Assembly (NCBI RefSeq): GCF_000018365.1
Contig: NC_011529.1
Coordinates: 1,674,001 to 1,738,000 of the forward strand
Length of the DNA stretch: 64,000 nucleotides
Direction of reading: 5' to 3'
Source of the DNA: Thermococcus onnurineus NA1
Lineage (GTDB): Archaea; Methanobacteriota_B; Thermococci; Thermococcales; Thermococcaceae
The notes under the pieces: model-generated
Databases searched by the model: none
What the model was told of the DNA's origin: nothing
What the model saw: the letters and a program-made list of their open reading frames with translations, nothing else
Program-made: the position numbers and the translations under genes
Part shown: positions 1 through 7,788 of the stretch, in pieces
Numbering within the stretch: the stretch's first letter is position 1
How the letters are laid out: the number at the start of each line of letters is the position of its first letter

Positions 1-2398
1 ATATCTCTTCAGCTATGTATGGCGTGAAGGGTGCCATAAGCCTCAGGAGGACGTTGAAGACCTTCCAGACGGTGTAGTAGGCAGCTAACTTGTCCGGGTC
101 GTCGCCTTCAACCCACATGCGCTTCCTGATCAGCCTGATGTACCACCTGCTCAGGTCCTCGACGACGAAGTTGTATATCGCCCTCGTTGCCTTGGTAAGC
201 CTGAAGGTCTCTATGCCCTCCGTGACTTCTCCTATGAGGCTGTTGACCCTGCTTAGTATCCACCTGTCCTCCTCGCGGAAAGGCAGCTCCTCGGGATTGA
301 CTCTAGTCGGGTCAAAGTTATCCAGGCTCATGTAGGTGGCGCTCAAAACGTAGACGTTCCATAGTATGTTGAGCATCCTCTTGACCTGAGCCAGGCCCTT
401 CCAGCTGAACTTGAGGTTTTCCCAGGGGTTGGTGGCCCAGAGCATGTAGAACCTGAAGGGGTCCCTTCCTTCCTTCTGGACGACCTCTTCCGGCCTTATG
501 ATGTTGCCGAGGCTCTTGCTCATCTTGTCGCCCTTTTCGTCGAGGACGTAGCCGTGCATGGCGACCTTCCTGTAGGGGACTGTGTCGAAGGCTATAACGC
601 TGGCCGCCTGCTGGGAGTAGAACCACTTGGTTACTTGGTCTTCACCCTCGACTATGAAGTCTGCCGGCCAGAGCTCCTTGAAGAGCTCCTCGTTTCTCGG
701 GTAGTCGAGGGAAGCCCAGCTGGCTATTCCGCTGTCAAACCAGACGTCAACGACGTCCTTAACGCGGCGCATCTCCTTGCCGTTGACCTTTATGATGAAT
801 GCATCCACGTAGGGCCTGTGGAGGTCCTCCGGGCCGAGCTTCTCTTCGATGACCCTGAGCTTCTCGCTGTAGTCCTCCGGGAGGTCTATCCTCTCGCCGT
901 TCACTTCTATGGCCACGGAAAGCTTGACAAGCTCCTCAAAGCTTCCAACGACGTATATTTCGCCGTCCTCACTCTGCCATATCGGCAGGGGTATTCCCCA
1001 GTAGCGCTGTCTGCTTATGACCCAATCTCCGGAGTTCATGACGCCGTTGTCGTACCTGACCTTCACCCAGTCGGGGTACCAGGTCACCTTCTCGTCGTTC
1101 TCCTTGATTATCTGGTCTTTGACCTTGCTGACCTTGAGGAACCACTGGTCGGTGGCGCGGAATATAAGCGGCGTCTTACAGCGCCAGCAGTGCGGATATT
1201 TGTGCTCTATCGTTCCGGCCTTGACGAGGTAGCCCTTCTCCTTGAGGTGTTCTATGATCTCGGGGTCGGCGTCTTTGACGTAGACTCCATTCCATCTGCC
1301 CTCCACGTATCTGCCCTGGTCATCAACTGGTGAATACGCCGGAAGGCCGTACTCCCTTCCGACTTCGAAGTCTTCCTCACCGTGGCCCGGTGCGGTGTGA
1401 ACCAGTCCGGTACCGTCCTCAAGCGTCACGTGCTCGCCGAGGATAACGCGGTGGGCCCACTCGTACCTCTCGCGGAACTCCTTCTGAGTTGGGTACTCCT
1501 CCATGAGTATGTGCATGTAGCGGAGTCCCTCGAGGTCTTCACCCTTGAACTCCTCGACTATCTCGCCCTTAACGCCGACCTCGTTGAGAACTCTCTCAGC
1601 CAAGGCCTTGGCCACTATCCAGTACTCCTCGCCGTTCTCGGTCTCGACCCTGACCTTGACGTAGTCGTATTCGGGATGAACTGCAACCGCGAGGTTGGCC
1701 GGAAGAGTCCACGGCGTGGTTGTCCAGATGAGAAGGTACTCGTTGTCTTTGCCCTCAACCGGGAACTTGACGTATATGCTCGGGTCCTTCCTTATCTTGT
1801 ACTCACCGCGAACCTCGTGTTCAGCGAGAGCCGTCTCACAGCGCGGACACCAGTGCAGAACCCTCTTGTCCTTCTCGAGGAGGCCCTTCTCCCAGGCGCG
1901 CTTGAGCGTGAACCAGCCCGATTCTATGTACTCGTTCTTTATGGTCATGTAGGGGTTGTCCCAGTCCATCCATATGCCGAGCATCTTGAACTGCTCGGTC
2001 ATCACCTTGAGGTTGTTGAGGGCGAACTCCTTACACTTCCTTATGAACTCGTCAACGCCTATCTCGGTCTCTATGTCCTTCTTGGTCTTCAGGCCGAGAG
2101 CCTGCTCGACCTTGACCTCTATCGGCAGTCCGTGCATGTCGAAGCCCGGCTGCCTGCGAACGTTGTAGCCCTGCATGGTCCTGAACCTTATCACCATGTC
2201 CTTGATTATCTTGTTCCAGGCCGTTCCGAGGTGTATGGCACCGCTGACGTAGGGCGGCCCGTCGAGGAAGTAGTACTTCGGGCCGTTTGCTCTGCTGGCC
2301 TTCACCTTCTCATAGACGTTGTTCTCCTTCCAAAAGCGCTCGACTTTCTCTTCCAGCTTCCCTGGAGAATACTCCCTAAACTCTGGCTCCCTTATCAT
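1..2398 (-). CDS. ileS: Isoleucyl-tRNA synthetase, N-terminal 799 residues (3' end beyond the window)
   Basis: Charges tRNA-Ile with isoleucine in the cytoplasm. Translation of the reverse strand starts MIREPEFREYSPGKLEEK and runs open to the window edge. The HIGH-type motif appears as PPYVSGAIHLGT, followed by PGFDMHGLPIE. A zinc-type pair WCPRCETALAEHE and a second cysteine set PHCWRCKTPL flank the editing region, which carries WTTTPWTLPANLA. The KMSKS loop is present as GDKMSKSLGN. The start is ATG at 2398, preceded by GGGAGGT at good spacing. About 270 C-terminal residues of a normal ~1065-residue archaeal IleRS lie outside. Long open frames on the opposite strand here are antisense shadows. 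The family assignment is very secure. Confidence 0.97.
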   Translation of the reverse strand, partial: MIREPEFREYSPGKLEEKVERFWKENNVYEKVKASRANGPKYYFLDGPPYVSGAIHLGTAWNKIIKDMVIRFRTMQGYNVRRQPGFDMHGLPIEVKVEQALGLKTKKDIETEIGVDEFIRKCKEFALNNLKVMTEQFKMLGIWMDWDNPYMTIKNEYIESGWFTLKRAWEKGLLEKDKRVLHWCPRCETALAEHEVRGEYKIRKDPSIYVKFPVEGKDNEYLLIWTTTPWTLPANLAVAVHPEYDYVKVRVETENGEEYWIVAKALAERVLNEVGVKGEIVEEFKGEDLEGLRYMHILMEEYPTQKEFRERYEWAHRVILGEHVTLEDGTGLVHTAPGHGEEDFEVGREYGLPAYSPVDDQGRYVEGRWNGVYVKDADPEIIEHLKEKGYLVKAGTIEHKYPHCWRCKTPLIFRATDQWFLKVSKVKDQIIKENDEKVTWYPDWVKVRYDNGVMNSGDWVISRQRYWGIPLPIWQSEDGEIYVVGSFEELVKLSVAIEVNGERIDLPEDYSEKLRVIEEKLGPEDLHRPYVDAFIIKVNGKEMRRVKDVVDVWFDSGIASWASLDYPRNEELFKELWPADFIVEGEDQVTKWFYSQQAASVIAFDTVPYRKVAMHGYVLDEKGDKMSKSLGNIIRPEEVVQKEGRDPFRFYMLWATNPWENLKFSWKGLAQVKRMLNILWNVYVLSATYMSLDNFDPTRVNPEELPFREEDRWILSRVNSLIGEVTEGIETFRLTKATRAIYNFVVEDLSRWYIRLIRKRMWVEGDDPDKLAAYYTVWKVFNVLLRLMAPFTPYIAEEI

Positions 2399-2536
2399 TT
2401 CAAAACCTCCCTGTGGTCTTTGAAAGGAAAGTTAGAACTAACTAGCTCAGAACAGTGAGGGGCCTTACTCGAAACGAGCAGAGCGAAGGATAAAACACTC
2501 CCCCCTCATTGGCATCGGGGCAAAATTGGGAACTTT

Positions 2537-2546
2537 CCTTATAAGG
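2537..2546 (-). promoter_or_regulatory. TATA box of ileS
   Basis: On the reverse strand CCTTATAAGG follows an A-rich BRE-like run (CCAAAAA). Initiation about 25 nt further on would give a leader of roughly 115-120 nt before the ileS ATG, which is long for this group. I see no attenuator in the leader. Confidence 0.6.
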
Positions 2547-2619
2547 TTTTTGGATGAGAAGCGCTACGCGTCTCTCATTTTCCAGACGTTCCCTCTTGAT
2601 TTTGGCTTGCTGGAGACTA

Positions 2620-2690
2620 GTGGAGAGAAGTGTGCCCTCCCCGACCGACCCCAGGTCACTTCTCCCAGGGGCGTGAGGGGGAGGGCGCGG
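2620..2690 (-). ncRNA. Candidate GC-rich pseudoknotted small RNA
   Basis: On the reverse strand, GCCCTCCCC (2686-2678) is perfectly complementary to GGGGAGGGC (2642-2634). GGGAGAAGTG (2666-2657) pairs with CACTTCTC (2632-2625) and beyond. The arms interleave, so both stems together would form an H-type pseudoknot; otherwise they compete. A TATA-like TTTAAATT lies on the same strand about 25 nt before the first arm, giving an initiation point near 2690. No C/D box pair and no tRNA fold is present. The strand and the 3' end are inferred, and it may belong to a family already catalogued in Pyrococcus. Confidence 0.4.
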
Positions 2691-2827
2691 TGATGATTAT
2701 CTCTCTAGAGAATTTAAACCTCACGGAGAACTGGGTGACGTGAAGAGCACGGTGAGAATTGGGGGTCCTCCCGAGGCTTGTTTACTTGGCTTGTGTCGAA
2801 AGACAGGATTAGAAAATCGAAAGGGGC

Positions 2828-3202
2828 TTACTCCGTCTTCACCTGCCTCTCTTCCTCTGGCTCGCCCTTTCTTCTGCTCTCGTTCTTGATGACCTGGATT
2901 ACGTAGTCTATGAACTTCCTGACCTCTTCGAGGTCTTCTTCGGGGATGTTCTGGATCTTCTTATTCTTCGTCTTGTACGTGAGGAGCTTGAGAAGTGCGA
3001 GCCTGCCCAGTGCAGTCTTGGTGCTTATCTCTCCCTCCTTCCAGTCGCGCCAGATGGCGTTGGCTATGCCGTAGAACTCGGGGATGCTGTCCAGTCCGGG
3101 ATCTCCGACATCGAGGACTTCCTTGCCCAGATACTTGTAGCGCTTCTCCTTCTCCTCCTTTGGGAACTCTCTGGCCTTTTCCTTAATGTATGCGTGGATC
3201 AT
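2828..3202 (-). CDS. Conserved hypothetical protein, 124 aa
   Basis: A charged, predominantly helical soluble protein with a lysine/glutamate-rich C-terminus and no recognisable catalytic motif. No signal peptide or membrane segment is seen. Translation begins MIHAYIKEKAREFPKEEK. I chose ATG at 3202 because GGAGGTGA lies 5-8 nt upstream; a TTG at 3220 and an ATG at 3208 are also in frame. An AT-rich TATA-like element (TTAATAAATTT) sits about 25 nt upstream of the RBS, giving a short leader. It stands alone between ileS and the DMT transporter, and its function is unknown. Confidence 0.8.
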   Translation of the reverse strand: MIHAYIKEKAREFPKEEKEKRYKYLGKEVLDVGDPGLDSIPEFYGIANAIWRDWKEGEISTKTALGRLALLKLLTYKTKNKKIQNIPEEDLEEVRKFIDYVIQVIKNESRRKGEPEEERQVKTE

Positions 3203-3264
3203 CTCCATCACCTCCAACAAAGAATAGCTTTGAAATTTATTAACTTTTTGTTGGTAAATACTTC

Positions 3265-4095
3265 TCAGGCCTCTTTTCTAACTTCATTCCATATGCCTGC
3301 CATAATCAGCGCCGCACCGAGGTAGCCCTTGGGGCTCAGTATCTCGCCTATCGTCAGGAAAGCCGCTATGTGGCCGAATATAGGCTCAGCGGAATATATC
3401 AATGCTGCTCTGTGGGCCTTTGTGTCCCTCTGGTACTTGACTTGGAGCGTGAAGGCCACAACCGTTGCGAATATTGCCGTGTAGAGAATGCCCATCCAAG
3501 GCATCGGGTCTCTTGGAACAACTAAGGACTCAAAGAGCAGAGCAAAAGCTAACGAGAAAACGAAGTTCCAGAGTATCTGCCAGAAAGCCAAGCTGAGATA
3601 GTCCTTCTTCTCAAAGCGCTGAACTAAGACTATCTGGAAAGCGAAGCTTATCGCGCAGAGGACGGTTAGCAGATCGCCGTAGTTGAAGTTTAGACTGGCC
3701 CCGGATATAAGGTAAAGGCCGGTCAGCGCCATGATCAGGGAAAGAACGTCCCTTCCTCCCAACCTGTCTCCGAGGATGAAGTAGGCTATAAACGGCGTGA
3801 AGACGACGTAGAGCGACGTGATGAAGGCCGAGTTCGAGGCGGTGGTGTACTTCAGCCCCACTATCTGGAAGCCGTGGCCGAAGAAGAGGGTTAGGCCTAG
3901 GACAAACCCCTCCTTCAGTGTCTCCCTTTTGAGGACGCGAGAGCGGAAGATGATGAGCATGAGGAGCGAGGCGATTCCGAAGCGATAGGCGAGGAACAGG
4001 ATTGGGGGAAGGTAATCTAGGCTCGCCTTCATAGCTGGAAACGTGAAGCCCCATATCGCCGTGATGCCTAATAGTATTAGTTCGGAGCGGTTCAT
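3265..4095 (-). CDS. EamA/DMT-family membrane transporter
   Basis: A 276-residue polytopic protein with two EamA halves, starting MNRSELILLGITAIWGFTFP; about ten hydrophobic segments are visible. The GITAIWGFTFPAMK and YRFGIASLLM stretches are typical of drug/metabolite transporters. The second half carries QVKYQRDTKAHRAALIYSAEP, a common DMT signature, and then the usual final helices. The substrate cannot be read from sequence. The ATG sits about 25 nt from a TATA box and has no SD, so the mRNA is probably leaderless. It is transcribed divergently from the ferredoxin/oxidoreductase operon. Confidence 0.88.
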   Translation of the reverse strand: MNRSELILLGITAIWGFTFPAMKASLDYLPPILFLAYRFGIASLLMLIIFRSRVLKRETLKEGFVLGLTLFFGHGFQIVGLKYTTASNSAFITSLYVVFTPFIAYFILGDRLGGRDVLSLIMALTGLYLISGASLNFNYGDLLTVLCAISFAFQIVLVQRFEKKDYLSLAFWQILWNFVFSLAFALLFESLVVPRDPMPWMGILYTAIFATVVAFTLQVKYQRDTKAHRAALIYSAEPIFGHIAAFLTIGEILSPKGYLGAALIMAGIWNEVRKEA

Positions 4096-4115
4096 CGCCG
4101 TGTGTTGTCCCCTTT

Positions 4116-4125
4116 AATTTATAAG
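4116..4125 (-). promoter_or_regulatory. TATA box of the DMT transporter (leaderless start)
   Basis: The reverse strand reads CTTATAAATT about 25 nt before the ATG at 4095, with no GGTG-type RBS between. Initiation would fall on or next to the start codon. Confidence 0.55.
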
Positions 4126-4165
4126 AACTTCCCCGCATAGACTCACGTCTGTGCGTTTTCATAAG

Positions 4166-4174
4166 GGTTATATA
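4166..4174 (+). promoter_or_regulatory. TATA box of the ferredoxin-oxidoreductase operon
   Basis: GGTTATATAG is followed about 25 nt later by a short leader holding AGGTG and the ATG at 4209. Confidence 0.5.
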
Positions 4175-4208
4175 GTCTGAATTCCAACTATGGTACTAGG
4201 TGTTCCCG

Positions 4209-4736
4209 ATGAGTGACGATGCTACCAAAGAGAGGATATGGATTCTGATAACGCCTGACAAGTGCAGCGGCTGCAGACTCTGCGAAATAGCTTGCTCACT
4301 GGAGCACGAGGGGATAATATGGCCGGAAGCTTCGCGCATAAGAATATACGAGCTTCTGCCCGGAGTTAACGTCCCGCACACCTGCGTTCAGTGTCCTGAT
4401 TATCCATGCGTTGAGGCATGCAACTTTGATGCCTTGGGCGTGAATGAGAGAACTGGAGCGGTTCTCGTGAACGAAGACAACTGCACCGAGTGCGGCGCCT
4501 GTTTCCTTGCCTGCCCCGGTAACGTCCCAAGGATTCTCCCCGGTAAGAGAAGCGTGGTCATCTGCGACCTCTGTGGCGGAAACCCGAAATGCGTCGAGGT
4601 ATGCCACGAGGCTGGTCACGACGCCCTAACCCTCGTGAAGGGTGACTACCGCTCGATCTACAGGACGTTCGCCAAAGACCCTGTGGAGAAGAGCGAGGAA
4701 CTCTCGAGAAAGATGTACGGGGAGTTGTTGGGGTGA
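4209..4736 (+). CDS. Polyferredoxin electron-transfer subunit with four [4Fe-4S] sites
   Basis: A 175-residue (about 19 kDa) protein with sixteen cysteines in four sets: CSGCRLCEIAC, CVQCPDYPCVEAC, CTECGACFLAC and CDLCGGNPKCVEVC. It resembles the small iron-sulfur subunit that accompanies tungsten oxidoreductase WOR5 of Pyrococcus furiosus (established family knowledge). It presumably takes electrons from the adjacent oxidoreductase and passes them to soluble ferredoxin. ATG at 4209 is chosen over an upstream in-frame GTG at 4200 because AGGTG lies 5-7 nt before it. It ends 4 nt before the next start, so the two genes are surely co-transcribed and probably form a complex. Confidence 0.93.
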   Translation: MSDDATKERIWILITPDKCSGCRLCEIACSLEHEGIIWPEASRIRIYELLPGVNVPHTCVQCPDYPCVEACNFDALGVNERTGAVLVNEDNCTECGACFLACPGNVPRILPGKRSVVICDLCGGNPKCVEVCHEAGHDALTLVKGDYRSIYRTFAKDPVEKSEELSRKMYGELLG

Positions 4737-4740
4737 TAAC

Positions 4741-6612
4741 ATGAAGGGATACGCTGGAAAGCTGATAGACGTTGATCTTAGCACCGAGACAGTGAAATTC
4801 GTTGAGCTCGACGAGGAGATGCTGCGGTTCTACGGTGGCAGGGGACTGGGGACTTACCTCCTCTGGAAGGAGCTGGGAGAGAGATGGGAAGATATTGATC
4901 CACTTGGTGAGGAGAACCTTCTACTCATCCTCACGGGCCCGCTGACCGGCTACTATCCGGGTATCAAAACCTCTGTCGTTGCAAAGTCCCCTGAGAGCAA
5001 CGGTATCGTTGGCAGCGTCCTGAGCAGCGAGATCGGAATCGAGCTCAAAGCCTCTGGCTATGACGGAATAATAATCCGCGGGAGGGCAAAAGAGCCGGTA
5101 TACCTATTCATAAACGATGAAACCATCGAGATACGCGACGCCTCGAAGTACTGGGGAATGGGTGGTGTTGAGCTTCACAAGACACTCCTTAAGGAAGTTC
5201 ATGACGAGCTGAGGAAAAGGGCGAAGCTCAGGGGTGTCCCCAAGGAGCCAGCCATGATGTACATCGGGAGGGGTGGGGAGAACAAAGTCCGCTTCGCTGC
5301 GATAATGGCGAAGATGATGCACGCCGCTGGCTACGGTGGCTTTGGAGCGGTGATGGGCAGCAAGAACCTTAAAGCAGTCCTCGTGAAGGGTAACGGACCT
5401 CTGCCTGAAGTTCACGATTCAACGAAGTTCAAGGCCATGCTCCGGGAGTTCCAGCGCGAACTGTTAACCCTCACGACATTCAGGCAGTGGGGAACCGGAT
5501 CTGGCGGTTACAGCGTCGGAAAGGATCGCTCGAGCCAGCCGGTGAGGAACTGGCAGGAGGAGTATCACGACGACGAGAGGATAAGTGTAGTTAACTTCGA
5601 GCTCAGGACATGGGTCAAGAAGTATTGGGCAGACTACGGCTGTCCCGTCAACTGCATGAAGATTTCCTACCTCCGCTACGGGCCGTATAAGGGAGCCATC
5701 ACAGATGCCCCTGACTACGAGCTGATGGCCTACATGGGAACCAACCTCGGCATCTTCGAGCCTGAGAAGATAGTCTACCTCTCATACCTCGTGGATGAGC
5801 TGGGTTTGGATGGCATAAACGCCGGCAACGTCCTCGGCTTTGCTGCCGAGCTCTATCAGAGGGGCATCCTCACGGAGGAGGACATCGGCTTCAGGCTTGA
5901 GTGGGGCGATGAGAAGGCCTTTGCGAGGCTCCTTGAACTGATAGTCGAGAGGGAAGGGATAGGTGAAATCCTCGCGGAAGGAACCTACAGGGCCGCGCTC
6001 AAGATTTCCGAGATGAAAGGCGTTGATGCCATGAAGTACGCCGTCCACGTCAAGGGCATAGGCATCGGAGCGCACGGGATAAGGAGCGACCTCGACTACA
6101 CCAGAGACATAAGCTACGCCGTTTCCGTTCAGGGCGGCGACCACACAGCGACGGCAGGACTTCCCGCGAGGAGCTACGAGGGCGAGCTGGTGAATGCTTT
6201 CTACGACTCGGCCGTCATCTGCATGTTCACCACCAGACCGGGCTTTGAGAGAATACTGGAGTTTGGAAACGCCATCACGGGCTTCGATCTGACACCGGAG
6301 AAGTGGTTCAACGAGACCGGTCTGAGAATAATCCATCTCCAGAGAATACTCCTTCTCCTCGGCGGACCTGACGTTTACTGGGATCCAAGGAGAGACGACG
6401 ACAATCCACAGCGCTTCTACGAACCCCTGCCGAGTGGCCCTGTTAAAGGCAAGGCCCCAAGCAGAGAGGAGATACGTGCGAAGGTGAGACAATACTACGA
6501 TGAGGTCGGCTACGACGAGCACGGCATCCCGAAGGAGGAAGTCCTTGAAGAGCTTGGCATAGGTGAAGCGAAGCGCGAGGTTAAGCGTATAAGGAAGCGC
6601 CTCGGCCTCTAA
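4741..6612 (+). CDS. Tungsten-dependent aldehyde:ferredoxin oxidoreductase family enzyme, WOR4/WOR5-like
   Basis: A 623-residue member of the AOR family, which oxidises aldehydes to acids using a tungsten bis-pterin and one iron-sulfur cluster. N-terminal features are typical: GYAGKLIDVDLS, FYGGRGLGTYLL, and the pterin-binding YIGRGGENKVRFAA and AGYGGFGAVMGSKNLKA. The cluster motif that is normally C-x2-C-x3-C reads D298-Y-G-C301-P-V-N-C305, with the distal ligand Cys494 in DSAVICMF, so one Cys is replaced by Asp. That substitution suggests a [3Fe-4S] or Asp-ligated cluster, as I recall reported for P. furiosus WOR4. The ATG at 4741 directly follows the ferredoxin gene; an open frame further upstream is an artefact. 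The aldehyde substrate is unknown. Confidence 0.93.
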   Translation: MKGYAGKLIDVDLSTETVKFVELDEEMLRFYGGRGLGTYLLWKELGERWEDIDPLGEENLLLILTGPLTGYYPGIKTSVVAKSPESNGIVGSVLSSEIGIELKASGYDGIIIRGRAKEPVYLFINDETIEIRDASKYWGMGGVELHKTLLKEVHDELRKRAKLRGVPKEPAMMYIGRGGENKVRFAAIMAKMMHAAGYGGFGAVMGSKNLKAVLVKGNGPLPEVHDSTKFKAMLREFQRELLTLTTFRQWGTGSGGYSVGKDRSSQPVRNWQEEYHDDERISVVNFELRTWVKKYWADYGCPVNCMKISYLRYGPYKGAITDAPDYELMAYMGTNLGIFEPEKIVYLSYLVDELGLDGINAGNVLGFAAELYQRGILTEEDIGFRLEWGDEKAFARLLELIVEREGIGEILAEGTYRAALKISEMKGVDAMKYAVHVKGIGIGAHGIRSDLDYTRDISYAVSVQGGDHTATAGLPARSYEGELVNAFYDSAVICMFTTRPGFERILEFGNAITGFDLTPEKWFNETGLRIIHLQRILLLLGGPDVYWDPRRDDDNPQRFYEPLPSGPVKGKAPSREEIRAKVRQYYDEVGYDEHGIPKEEVLEELGIGEAKREVKRIRKRLGL

Positions 6613-6636
6613 CCTTTATTTTTCGGAGGTGGTTCA

Positions 6637-6858
6637 ATGAAGGTCATACTGATTCTCTACGGCGAGGTGGCCCTTCGCTTCTCACCGCGGATGGAGCTTG
6701 AGCTTGAGGAAAGAACAACCGTAGGTGAGCTTCTGCGGGAACTGGGGATAAGCGCCGTTGAACACCATATACTTGTGAACGAAAGAAAGGTCGATCATAG
6801 TCGTGTCTTGAAGGATGGTGACGTTGTTAAGGTTCTTCCAGTGATTTATGGGGGTTAG
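6637..6858 (+). CDS. MoaD/ThiS-like ubiquitin-fold sulfur carrier
   Basis: A 73-residue beta-grasp protein ending in the Gly-Gly tail (LPVIYGG) that is adenylated and thiocarboxylated in this family. The fold signature is visible in LEERTTVGELLREL and VNERKVDHSRVLKDGDVV. GGAGGTG lies well placed before the ATG. It follows the oxidoreductase by 24 nt, so it is probably in the same transcript and may supply dithiolene sulfur for the tungstopterin (inference). A role in tRNA thiolation or thiamine synthesis cannot be excluded. Confidence 0.88.
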   Translation: MKVILILYGEVALRFSPRMELELEERTTVGELLRELGISAVEHHILVNERKVDHSRVLKDGDVVKVLPVIYGG

Positions 6859-6931
6859 CTCATTGTTTTAAACTTTCAGTTTGGGAGTTTCTTTTAAACT
6901 CTTGTGTATAATAAGTTTTTGGGTGATTTGA

Positions 6932-7363
6932 ATGCCTGAATACAAAGACTTGGAGATAAAGGCCGTGGGAGAAAGGCTCTCTCCAACCAAGATGAGGGTC
7001 AGGGCCGAGGGTTTTGAAATCCTCATAGACAAGCTTGGTGGGGAGTACCCATGTCCGCTAGACTACCAGCTCGCTGCCTTGGCGGGATGCCTCAACATAG
7101 TCGGAACCCTCGTTGCCAAGGACATGGGAATAAACATCGAAAGTCTAACCGTTGAGGTAAAGGGCATCTTTAATCCTGAGAAGTTCATGACTGGAAACGG
7201 TGGCAGGGCTGGCTTCAAGGAGATAAGTGTAAAGATAAAGGTCAAGGCTGATGCAGATGAGGAGAAGCTTAAAGAGTGGATTGAAAAGGTGGACGAGCGC
7301 TGTCCCATCAGCGACAATCTCCTCAACTTGACACCACTCAAGATAGAAGTCGAAAAAGCTTGA
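6932..7363 (+). CDS. OsmC/Ohr-family protein
   Basis: 143 residues. The two conserved cysteines of the OsmC fold are visible: LAALAGCLNIVGT on the central helix and DERCPISDNL near the C-terminus. Family members reduce organic hydroperoxides through this cysteine pair and act as dimers. GGTGAT lies 5 nt before the ATG, and a TATA-like TTGTGTATAATAAG lies upstream, so it probably has its own promoter rather than being part of the oxidoreductase operon. Its TGA stop abuts the stop of the converging next gene with no spacer. Confidence 0.88.
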   Translation: MPEYKDLEIKAVGERLSPTKMRVRAEGFEILIDKLGGEYPCPLDYQLAALAGCLNIVGTLVAKDMGINIESLTVEVKGIFNPEKFMTGNGGRAGFKEISVKIKVKADADEEKLKEWIEKVDERCPISDNLLNLTPLKIEVEKA

Positions 7364-7672
7364 TCACTCCCCTGGCCCATGGACGCAGGACATGTTCATT
7401 GCAAGGAGCATCTCGACGTAACCAGATTCGAGATTTTCCTTTATTTTCCCGGCCAGTCGCTCGAATTCTTCGAGAGTGAGCGGTCTCTTGGTTTTTAGCC
7501 ACTTAATCTTGCCGTCGTTCTTGTCGAGGATTACTATTTCCCCCTCGGTTATGAGCGGGACGTAGTTCATCTTAACGCCATAGAGCTCTTCGGCAAAGGC
7601 TAACTTGGCTCGAAGAAGCTCAAGGTAATTAGCCAGATCTTCGCCCAGAATCTTCCGGAACTCACGTTCCAT
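7364..7672 (-). CDS. Hypothetical protein, 102 aa
   Basis: A small, mostly charged soluble protein beginning MEREFRKILGEDLANYLELL, with a central EGEIVILDKNDGKIKWLKTK beta hairpin and a Cys near the C-terminus (MNMSCVHGPGE). I do not recognise the family. It converges on the OsmC gene; the two TGA stops form the palindrome TGATCA (7361-7366). The start lies about 115 nt from the divergent GH57-like gene. Codon use looks normal for its neighbours. Confidence 0.7.
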   Translation of the reverse strand: MEREFRKILGEDLANYLELLRAKLAFAEELYGVKMNYVPLITEGEIVILDKNDGKIKWLKTKRPLTLEEFERLAGKIKENLESGYVEMLLAMNMSCVHGPGE

Positions 7673-7788
7673 TCTCCCACCGGTCTAATTTCAATGCACA
7701 GCTTTATTAACTTATCGGCCATATATGGGTAGAAATGCACCTCCGAAAGGTCAATAAAGAGAAATGATGTATCACTCTTGGTGAGACC

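Larger units (their letters stand above)
2399..2827. other. Gene-free stretch upstream of ileS
   Basis: No convincing protein gene is seen on either strand. The stretch holds the ileS promoter and leader, a small hairpin (ATGAGAAGCG / CGCGTCTCTCAT, 2554-2577), the GC-rich interlocked inverted repeats described separately, the 10-bp palindrome TCTCTAGAGA (2702-2711), and a second TATA-like sequence (AATTTAAAC region, about 2711-2719). Confidence 0.6.

Noticed and set aside
554-2458. Long open frames on the + strand opposite ileS
   Set aside because: They are antisense shadows; the reverse strand encodes unmistakable IleRS motifs throughout, and the + frames have no RBS or family signature.
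2686-2700. C/D box guide RNA at GTGATGA
   Set aside because: A box C-like GTGATGA is present, but no CTGA D/D' boxes lie at the required spacing on that strand.
4642-4740. N-terminal extension of the tungsten oxidoreductase
   Set aside because: The extra 33 residues overlap the ferredoxin gene and are unlike the family; ATG 4741 matches the usual GYAGKLIDVDL start.
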